This document shows positions 13,314 to 18,245 of a stretch of DNA of 18,245 nt, one piece after another. Below the pieces are notes generated by a model. That model searched no databases, had not been told where the DNA came from, and saw nothing but the letters and a program-made list of their open reading frames with translations. The stretch is from positions 1-18,245 of the forward strand of contig JABFSW010000029.1 in the NCBI GenBank assembly GCA_013140415.1, given 5' to 3'. The DNA comes from Nitrosarchaeum sp. (lineage in GTDB: Archaea; Thermoproteota; Nitrososphaeria; Nitrososphaerales; Nitrosopumilaceae). Numbering within the stretch: the stretch's first letter is position 1; each line of letters opens with the position of its first letter. The position numbers and the translations under genes were made by a program.

Positions 13314-14981
13314 ATGAAATGGAAAACACTACAACATAATGGAATCTTGTTTCCGCCTGCTTACGAAGCACATGGAATTAAGATAAAGATCAAAGGGGAA
13401 AGTATAGATCTTGATCTGAATCAAGAGGAGATGATATACCAATGGGCAAAAAAGAAAGATACCCCATATGCTCAAGACAAAGTTTTTCAGAAAAATTTTA
13501 CAGAAGATTTTGCTAAAACACTGCCGCCAAAATTTAAGAGTATTTCATATCAGGATATTGATTTTTCACATGCTTACAAAATAGTCGACAAAGAAAAAGA
13601 TCTCAGAGAGATGATGACAAAAGAGGAAAAGAAAGCATTAGCTGTTAAACGAAAAGAATTACGTGAAAAACTTGTACAAAAATACGGCAAAGCCATCATG
13701 GATGGAAAAGAGGTGGATGTTGCAAATTACATGGCAGAACCTCCAGGAATTTTTATTGGAAGAGGAGATCATCCACTTAGAGGAAAATGGAAACCTCGTG
13801 TAACGGCAAAAGATGTTACACTAAATCTAGGAAAAGATGCCAAAATCCCAGAAGGAAACTGGGGCAAAATTGTTCATGATAATGATTCAATGTGGTTAGC
13901 TGGTTGGACAGATTACCTTACTGAAAAAAGAAAGTATGTGTGGTTAGCAGACACTGCAGGATTAAAACAAGATAGAGACAAAGCAAAATACGAAAAAGCA
14001 GTCAAGCTATCAAAAGAGATTGAGAAAATAAAAGACAGAATAGTAAAAGATATGAAAGATAAAGATCCTAAAATTAGCAGAATCGCAACTGTATGTTATT
14101 TGATTTATAGAACTGCAATGAGAGTGGGAGATGAAAAAGATCCTGATGAGGCAGATACAGTTGGTGCAACTACATTAAGAAAAGAACACATCAACATTAC
14201 AGATAATACTATAGAATTTGATTTCTTGGGAAAAGATAGTGTAAGATGGAAAGAAACAGTAAAAGCAGAAGGCAATGACAAACAATTCCAAGAAAACCTC
14301 AAGAGAATAATCCAAAATAAAAAACCAAAAGACGAGATTTTTGAAGACATCACATCAAGACATGTGAATGCATATTATTCTAGTATAGTAAATGGATTAA
14401 CTGCCAAAGTTTTCAGAACTTATCTTGCAACTACAATGGTGAAAAATTATCTCAAAGAACATGACAAGATGAAAGGAAAAACGCCCAATGAAAAATTGTA
14501 TCATGCAAAATTGGCAAATTTGGAAGCAGCAATAATGTGCAATCATAAGAGAACCATACCAAAAACCTTTGAGGAAACACTTGAAAATAAGAGGGAGACA
14601 CTAAAAAACATCAACAAAGAACAACCTTGGAAAAAAACTCTAGACGCATTAAAAAAAGCAGAATTATCAGAAGATAAAACAGATGTACAAAAAAAGAATA
14701 ATGCAAAAAAAATTAAAACGCTGAATGAACAAATCAAAAAACAAAAAGAAAAACACAAAGAAAGAACTGAGAAATTACAGCTACAAATTGACTTGTCTGA
14801 AAAAACCAAAGACTACAACCTTGGAACATCATTGCGAAATTACATAGATCCGCGTATTTTCAAAGCATGGACTAATGAAGTAGGTGTAGAATGGGAGAAA
14901 TTATACACTGCTGCGCTACAGAAAAAATTCCTTTGGGTGCAAAACGAAAAAGTGAACTGGTCAGAGTTAGCCAAAGATTAA
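13314..14981 (+). CDS. DNA topoisomerase IB (eukaryote-type TopIB)
   Basis: This 555-residue type IB topoisomerase relaxes positive and negative supercoils through a 3'-phosphotyrosine intermediate. All five active-site residues of the human Top1 core have counterparts: Arg270 (AMRVGDEKD), Lys307 (FLGKDSVRW), Arg368 (AKVFRTY), His411 (CNHKRTIPKTFEE) and nucleophile Tyr510 (LGTSLRNYIDPRIFKAW). The N-terminal KWKTLQHNGILFPPAYE matches the start of the eukaryotic core, and a basic coiled linker spans about 420-500. The long N-terminal tail of eukaryotic enzymes is absent. This gene is a recognised marker of Thaumarchaeota and supports the organism assignment. The ATG at 13314 fits the start of the conserved core. 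The tRNA-Met follows by 80 nt. Confidence 0.96.
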   Translation: MKWKTLQHNGILFPPAYEAHGIKIKIKGESIDLDLNQEEMIYQWAKKKDTPYAQDKVFQKNFTEDFAKTLPPKFKSISYQDIDFSHAYKIVDKEKDLREMMTKEEKKALAVKRKELREKLVQKYGKAIMDGKEVDVANYMAEPPGIFIGRGDHPLRGKWKPRVTAKDVTLNLGKDAKIPEGNWGKIVHDNDSMWLAGWTDYLTEKRKYVWLADTAGLKQDRDKAKYEKAVKLSKEIEKIKDRIVKDMKDKDPKISRIATVCYLIYRTAMRVGDEKDPDEADTVGATTLRKEHINITDNTIEFDFLGKDSVRWKETVKAEGNDKQFQENLKRIIQNKKPKDEIFEDITSRHVNAYYSSIVNGLTAKVFRTYLATTMVKNYLKEHDKMKGKTPNEKLYHAKLANLEAAIMCNHKRTIPKTFEETLENKRETLKNINKEQPWKKTLDALKKAELSEDKTDVQKKNNAKKIKTLNEQIKKQKEKHKERTEKLQLQIDLSEKTKDYNLGTSLRNYIDPRIFKAWTNEVGVEWEKLYTAALQKKFLWVQNEKVNWSELAKD

Positions 14982-14994
14982 AAATTCATGTAAA

Positions 14995-15010
14995 AATGAT
15001 CAGAATCATT
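14995..15010. other. Small perfect hairpin after the topoisomerase gene
   Basis: AATGAT and ATCATT pair around a CAGA loop, 13 nt after the stop. It could help 3'-end formation, but no T-run follows directly, so the function is uncertain. A second 4-bp hairpin, CTAC-ATAC-GTAG, lies at 15017-15028. Confidence 0.25.
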
Positions 15011-15028
15011 CAAATCTACATACGTAGC

Positions 15029-15036
15029 ATTTAATT
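15029..15036 (+). promoter_or_regulatory. Candidate box A of tRNA-Met
   Basis: ATTTAATT lies 26-33 nt before the first tRNA nucleotide, consistent with a short 5' leader removed by RNase P. Confidence 0.35.
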
Positions 15037-15061
15037 TCTCAAATTATCTGAAATACATTAT

Positions 15062-15176
15062 GCCGGGGTAGCTCAGCCTGGTTAGAGTGCCAGTTAATTG
15101 GTAAACTCTACCGGTTCTTCCAAAAAAGGCAATACTCATAATCTGGAGGTCGTGGGTTCGAAACCCATCCCCGGCA
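15062..15176 (+). tRNA. Elongator tRNA-Met (anticodon CAT) with a 40-nt intron
   Basis: The acceptor stem pairs GCCGGGG (15062-15068) with CCCCGGC (15169-15175); the discriminator is A15176 and no CCA is encoded. The D stem is GCTC/GAGT, and the T arm is GTGGG-TTCGAAA-CCCAT. After removing 15094-15133 the anticodon arm becomes CCAGA-CTCATAA-TCTGG with U33, and the anticodon CAT at 15137-15139. The mature RNA is 75 nt. The G-C first pair and the body favour elongator Met over the initiator (A-U first pair in archaea) and over tRNA-Ile2. Exons are 15062-15093 and 15134-15176. Confidence 0.93.
15094..15133 (+). other. Archaeal tRNA intron at non-canonical position 30/31
   Basis: A bulge-helix-bulge can be drawn at the exon junctions. 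The 4-bp helix is TGCC (15088-15091) with GGCA (15128-15131). The 3-nt bulges are AGT (15092-15094) and ATA (15132-15134), each cut between its second and third nucleotide. The outer helix is GAG (15085-15087) with CTC (15135-15137). A hairpin GGTA-AACTC-TACC (15100-15112) lies inside the intron. This is the substrate shape of the archaeal splicing endonuclease. Confidence 0.85.
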
Positions 15177-15196
15177 TACATAAAATACAGATTACC

Positions 15197-15204
15197 TTAT
15201 TTTT
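15197..15204 (+). terminator. T-rich tract after tRNA-Met
   Basis: TTATTTTT lies about 20 nt after the tRNA and ends the transcript plausibly, before the convergent micro-ORF cluster. It is based on composition and position only. Confidence 0.35.
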
Positions 15205-15224
15205 CAAAAATCTAATGCAACAAA

Positions 15225-15410
15225 CTAATTTCCAATACACCACATGCATGAAGAAAAATTCATAGATTTTGCATTTTCCAATGTGTCAGGAGTAAAGTAT
15301 TGTCTGTCTTGTAATTTCATCTCCACAATCTTACATTCTTTTTTCATGTTGGCTAAATGATGCACAAGAGTGGTTTGTTTATCACCTAGAAAACCAGCCA
15401 TACCAATCAT
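15225..15410 (-). CDS. Small hypothetical protein, third ORF of the micro-ORF cluster
   Basis: This 61-residue ORF starts at ATG 15410, overlapping the stop of the zinc-finger ORF by 4 nt (ATGA), which argues for translational coupling and a real gene. It has a mixed, soluble-looking sequence: KQTTLVHHLANMKKECK, then PDTLENAKS and a Cys-containing end, CMWC, near the C-terminus. Codon use looks like that of neighbouring genes. I do not recognise the family. A Cys-x2-Cys pair with an upstream His-His could bind a metal, but this is speculative. No signal peptide or membrane segment is seen. Confidence 0.5.
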   Translation of the reverse strand: MIGMAGFLGDKQTTLVHHLANMKKECKIVEMKLQDRQYFTPDTLENAKSMNFSSCMWCIGN

Positions 15411-15511
15411 TCAGTTTTTTTCAAATGTGTCTTTTCATGAACAAGCACATTCTCAAATGTATCCATCCATCCTTCCCAATGAAAAGTGCAATCCTTGCAG
15501 TTATACTTCAT
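15407..15511 (-). CDS. Tiny C2H2-like zinc-finger protein (34 residues)
   Basis: The reading frame from ATG 15511 encodes a single finger: Cys5-x2-Cys8 (YNCKDCTF), a 16-residue spacer with two Trp, then His25-x3-His29 (VHEKTH) and a basic end, LKKTE. Classical C2H2 fingers have about 12 residues between the pairs, so this one is longer. One nucleotide separates it from the stop of the upstream ORF and 4 nt overlap the next one. Single-finger miniproteins of this shape occur in archaea, where they may bind DNA, RNA or protein. The finger and tight packing make it likely to be real; the function is unknown. Confidence 0.6.
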   Translation of the reverse strand: MKYNCKDCTFHWEGWMDTFENVLVHEKTHLKKTE

Positions 15512-15512
15512 T

Positions 15513-15623
15513 TTATTTTTCTTCCTGCTCAAGTTTCTTTTTTTCAGATTCTTTGAATGCGTTTACATCATCAGATGTCTTTTTTTGATTTCGTTGCAAT
15601 TTTGCAAATAGTTTTTTTAACAT
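15513..15623 (-). CDS. Small charged protein (36 residues), first ORF of the micro-ORF cluster
   Basis: It starts at ATG 15623 and encodes a Lys/Glu-rich, probably helical peptide: MLKKLFAKLQRNQKKTSDD at the start and ESEKKKLEQEEK at the end. The first ten residues could form a short amphipathic helix. A minus-strand box A 23-29 nt upstream gives the spacing of a leaderless promoter, which supports expression from exactly this ATG. One nucleotide separates its stop from the zinc-finger start. The family is not recognised. Confidence 0.5.
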   Translation of the reverse strand: MLKKLFAKLQRNQKKTSDDVNAFKESEKKKLEQEEK

Positions 15624-15645
15624 ACCTAATTAGGCTGTAACTAGG

Positions 15646-15652
15646 ATATAAG
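15646..15652 (-). promoter_or_regulatory. Candidate box A of the micro-ORF cluster
   Basis: CTTATAT on the minus strand lies 23-29 nt before ATG 15623, as expected for a leaderless archaeal mRNA. I see no other signal in the 182-nt spacer up to the methyltransferase stop at 15806. Confidence 0.5.
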
Positions 15653-15805
15653 GCAAGAATTTTCATGATCTAAATTTTCAAACGCAGCTGAGTAGTTAAT
15701 TCAGTCCTTCCTAATAGATATGCAAACTCACACCACTACGTTACTTGTATTACCTCAACGCTGCTTATAGAGATTCCATATTTTACCTAACAATACTGAC
15801 TACAT

Positions 15806-16678
15806 TCACTTTTTTGCAATTATCAAATCTACTTTATAGTTTAAAGTTGTGCGTGAATTTAGTTTTAGATTCCAGGTCAGATAAGAAGGCTTTTTTGTCT
15901 TTACAGTAATAGCAAATCCCAGCTCTTCTAGACTTGCTCTTAATGCTAATTCATCAAGTGGTTTTTTGACGGAATTTTTGCCTCTATCAAAATCATAAGG
16001 ATCAGATATTACAAAGTTACCTTTGAGAATTTGTTTGGAAACATGTTGCAGTAAATCTTTTGGCTCTACTAATTCTAAAACATTTAATGCTAAAATCAAA
16101 TCAAATTTTGTCTTACCAAAAACATTAGACATTAAATCGGCAACAAAATAATCCAAATTTTCTTTTTGTGTTTTTTTTGCAATACTAATTGCACTAAAGG
16201 ATCTATCAATTCCAAATACATGTTGATTGGAATCTGCAAGAAAACTACCTAAAATTCCAATAGAACACCCATATTCTAAAACAAGTTTTGATTTTGATAT
16301 AACACCTAATTCATTTTTAATTATAGAATAAAATTTAGATTTTTGACTATTTTGATAAATTTTACTCCATCTTTCTTCAAGTGTTGTTCTATCATCAATA
16401 TTTCGTTTAGAATTAGACAGCGAATGTTTAAGAAATTTCTTCATTTTATAATTAGATACAGAATGAAATAACTTTCCTCCCAATATCATACGCTCAGAAA
16501 TATATTTTGAAAAATCATCCCAAATGATTGGAATTTTTTGGATTATTGGAAAACACAATGTACATTTCTTGCATTCTAAAATTCCTTCTTCAATCTCTGT
16601 TTCTTTTTTAAATACATCAAGATCTAATTTAGAGCCACACCTAACACATCTTAGAAAATTTAGACTGAATTCATGCAT
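15806..16678 (-). CDS. Class I SAM-dependent methyltransferase with N-terminal Trm112-like zinc domain
   Basis: The 290 residues start at ATG 16678. An N-terminal zinc domain (1-56) has Cys11-x2-Cys14 and Cys36-x2-Cys39, then FPIIQKIPIIWDD, the Trm112/YcaR pattern of a four-cysteine knot ending in a proline-rich strand. A linker (57-130) leads to a Rossmann methyltransferase: motif I VLEYGCSIGILG (133-144), the acidic end of strand 2 GIDRS (Asp158), VADLMS, and motif IV FDLILALNVLELV (192-204). ISDPYDFDRG follows in motif V/VI. In other systems Trm112 activates RNA and protein methyltransferases in trans; here a similar module is fused in cis. The acceptor is unknown. It diverges from the 404-codon gene. 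Confidence 0.82.
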   Translation of the reverse strand: MHEFSLNFLRCVRCGSKLDLDVFKKETEIEEGILECKKCTLCFPIIQKIPIIWDDFSKYISERMILGGKLFHSVSNYKMKKFLKHSLSNSKRNIDDRTTLEERWSKIYQNSQKSKFYSIIKNELGVISKSKLVLEYGCSIGILGSFLADSNQHVFGIDRSFSAISIAKKTQKENLDYFVADLMSNVFGKTKFDLILALNVLELVEPKDLLQHVSKQILKGNFVISDPYDFDRGKNSVKKPLDELALRASLEELGFAITVKTKKPSYLTWNLKLNSRTTLNYKVDLIIAKK

Positions 16679-16757
16679 TTTTGTATATCAGACTAATCAA
16701 TTTGTAACTAATAATTTCTTTTAGATTCTAAAGAGGAATAATGTTAAATGTAGTATT

Positions 16758-17972
16758 TTGGCGATTTTATGCGAATTGGGAGAATTTGAAGAATTTGCAG
16801 AGGCATTATTTGGACAATTAACTGTAGAAATCAATGAGGAAAAAGAGATTGCCAAACTAGCAGACAGGGCAAGAGATGATCCTTCATTTAAAGTGAAATT
16901 TGAAGGATTAGAAAAAATAGCTCAAGAAGTCTTCCCATTACTAAAGAAAAAAGTTGAGGAATTTTTAGGAGTTAAAATCGCAGATAACTTGAAGATAGAG
17001 TTTCCGGATCTTACAGAATTAAAAAAATTAAAAGGGGAAAAAGTATTTTCAGATGAGAAATCAAAAGAGTACGTAAGAGAGTTATTTGATGCAGTTGCAA
17101 ATGAAGATCAAAAGAAAATTGCAGAACTAATGAAAAGAAATACTGCAAAATATCTTGTATACTCAACATATGCCATTCAGTACATCTCAAAGATTTCAAC
17201 TACTTATGGAGATTATTTGGATTCTGTAATTTATCTAAATAAATTTGTGCTTTCCAGATACCCTCAAATTATTTTGCACAAACAAGGAGAGCCATATGAA
17301 TCGAGATTTGCAAATGTCAATTCAGGTTATTTAGGAGCAGTAAAGATGACTGTTTTAGAAGAACAAATTCATTCATCACAAGAGAAACTACAGCAATTAA
17401 ACAAAAATGCGGCAACACAGGTCAATTTGATTAATGAGGAACTAGCAGGAATAATTCTAGAATTAGATAATCAAACAGTAAATAATCTTTCAGAATATTT
17501 ACAGCTTCAAGCTGTTCCAGATGACTTTCCATTTGCAAAAAAAGCAAACCTGTTTTTCTTCTTGAATCCAGATCATTTCTTAATTGAGCAAATAGGTCCA
17601 GATGTGATGACTTTCACACATGTGGAAATAGATCCTAAAATTTCAGATGCAATTCCACAGTTATTAGATATTTACAAAAAATGGCTAATTCCAATTCAAC
17701 AACATCATGCAGCTTTTACAATAATGGAGGGAATGGCAGGATTTGCCATAGAAAACATACTAAAAGAGGATAAAGATTTTCAAAATTATCTAGCCACCTT
17801 TATGGGCACAGATTTCTCATCATATCAGATTAGAAAAAACATGGGAAGAGACTTTACAAAAAATATCTATGAAAAATTAGGAAAAAATGCATTCAAAAAG
17901 CTAATGGAAACCCCACCTAATACAAGAGAAATAAAAGAGCCACAATTATACCTGAATAGGATAAAACAATAA
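16758..17972 (+). CDS. Conserved-looking hypothetical protein with EExxH and EGMAGF motifs
   Basis: This 404-residue soluble protein begins at TTG 16758; no in-frame ATG lies near. A GAGG at 16733-16736 precedes an out-of-frame ATG at 16741 instead, so the start is less certain than for other genes. I do not recognise the family. The first 130 residues are helical and charged. The middle contains TVLEEQIHSSQEK (Glu201, Glu202, His205) and LINEELAGI, and residues 316-329 read HHAAFTIMEGMAGF. The EExxH...EGxAGF order recalls gluzincin metallopeptidases (HExxH...EGxAxY) but with Glu in place of the first His, so activity is doubtful. There is no signal peptide. The SirB1-like gene starts 3 nt after its stop, so the two are probably one operon. 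Confidence 0.75.
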   Translation: MAILCELGEFEEFAEALFGQLTVEINEEKEIAKLADRARDDPSFKVKFEGLEKIAQEVFPLLKKKVEEFLGVKIADNLKIEFPDLTELKKLKGEKVFSDEKSKEYVRELFDAVANEDQKKIAELMKRNTAKYLVYSTYAIQYISKISTTYGDYLDSVIYLNKFVLSRYPQIILHKQGEPYESRFANVNSGYLGAVKMTVLEEQIHSSQEKLQQLNKNAATQVNLINEELAGIILELDNQTVNNLSEYLQLQAVPDDFPFAKKANLFFFLNPDHFLIEQIGPDVMTFTHVEIDPKISDAIPQLLDIYKKWLIPIQQHHAAFTIMEGMAGFAIENILKEDKDFQNYLATFMGTDFSSYQIRKNMGRDFTKNIYEKLGKNAFKKLMETPPNTREIKEPQLYLNRIKQ

Positions 17973-17975
17973 CAA

Positions 17976-18245
17976 TTGCAAGAAAAATTTGATCCCCTAG
18001 TTGCAGAATGGCTTTCATTTGTGAAAAATCCAAACTTCAATCTAGTTGAGAAATGTCTCAAATTTGCTCAAATTCTAGAATATCCTGATTTAGATGTTGA
18101 AGAATATATTCAGAAAATTGCCATTATCGGAAAATCATTAAAAGAGTCAATCAGTGATGTAAAAAATCCCACATATCTGATTTCAATTTTAAATGAGCAT
18201 CTTTTTGAAAATTTAGGTTTTGGTGGAGATAATGATGATTATTAC
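17976..18245 (+). CDS. SirB1-like transglutaminase-fold protein, N-terminal part
   Basis: Ninety codons run from TTG 17976 to the right edge; the in-frame stop just upstream is that of the preceding gene. The visible part is helical (LVAEWLSFVKNPNFNLVEKC, LEYPDLDVEEYIQKI) and ends with YLISILNEHLFENLGFGGD followed by Asn-Asp-Asp-Tyr-Tyr. That matches the family stretch 'LNxxLFxxLGFxGNxxDYYxPxNSxL' leading into the SirB1/transglutaminase-like core. Members are usually non-secreted, and their biochemical role is poorly defined. The catalytic region is outside the window. It is likely co-transcribed with the 404-codon gene. Confidence 0.7.
   Translation, partial: MQEKFDPLVAEWLSFVKNPNFNLVEKCLKFAQILEYPDLDVEEYIQKIAIIGKSLKESISDVKNPTYLISILNEHLFENLGFGGDNDDYY

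Noticed and set aside
15062-15176. A canonical 37/38 intron or a degenerate tRNA
   Set aside because: Only removal of 15094-15133 restores a paired anticodon stem with U33 and CAT; no alternative junction gives a proper loop, and the acceptor and T arms are intact.
15370-15588. A 72-codon plus-strand ORF opposite the micro-ORF cluster
   Set aside because: Its Ser/Phe-rich product is the mirror of Lys/Glu-rich minus-strand coding; the minus strand has a promoter, coupled starts and a zinc finger.
15624-15805. A possible C/D-box small RNA or other ncRNA in the 182-nt spacer
   Set aside because: CTGA-like words occur on both strands, but no properly spaced box C/D pair or convincing fold was found; only the box A is supported.

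Overview
The window looks like a chromosomal segment of an AT-rich marine ammonia-oxidising archaeon (Thaumarchaeota/Nitrososphaerota, Nitrosopumilus-like). The main evidence is a complete eukaryote-type DNA topoisomerase IB, an archaeal proteasome alpha subunit, a secreted protein with the IPEW/WSEG/FV-type N-terminal module that I associate with this phylum, an elongator tRNA-Met with a non-canonical intron, frequent TTG/GTG starts, and TATA-like box A elements about 20-34 nt before start codons, as expected for leaderless transcripts. I see no phage, insertion sequence or CRISPR array. Most of the window is ordinary core genome.

Left part (1-3700): a class I glutamine amidotransferase (minus, running off the left edge) diverges from a small stand-alone Toprim protein. 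Glutamate dehydrogenase and a winged-helix regulator follow on the minus strand. The regulator diverges from psmA across a 125-nt spacer that holds a clear inverted repeat.

Centre (3753-9741): a plus-strand run contains a UbiE/COQ5-type methyltransferase, an MFS transporter overlapping it by 4 nt, a 975-codon secreted coiled-coil protein ending in a metzincin protease domain, and TatA. It meets a minus-strand solitary beta-class DNA methyltransferase.

Right-centre (9853-15176): a MrfA/YprA-type DUF1998 helicase, a classical SDR oxidoreductase, topoisomerase IB and the intron-containing tRNA-Met(CAU), all on the plus strand.

Right part (15225-18245): a minus-strand cluster of three very small ORFs (36, 34 and 61 codons), tightly coupled, with its own box A and with a C2H2-like zinc finger in the middle. 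Then come a methyltransferase with a fused Trm112-like zinc domain (minus), an unrecognised 404-codon protein (plus), and the start of a SirB1-like transglutaminase-fold protein that runs off the right edge.

The items most worth a second look are the giant coiled-coil metzincin, the three-gene micro-ORF cluster, the tRNA-Met intron at position 30/31, the inverted repeat between the regulator and psmA, and the 404-codon protein with an EExxH...EGMAGF pattern.
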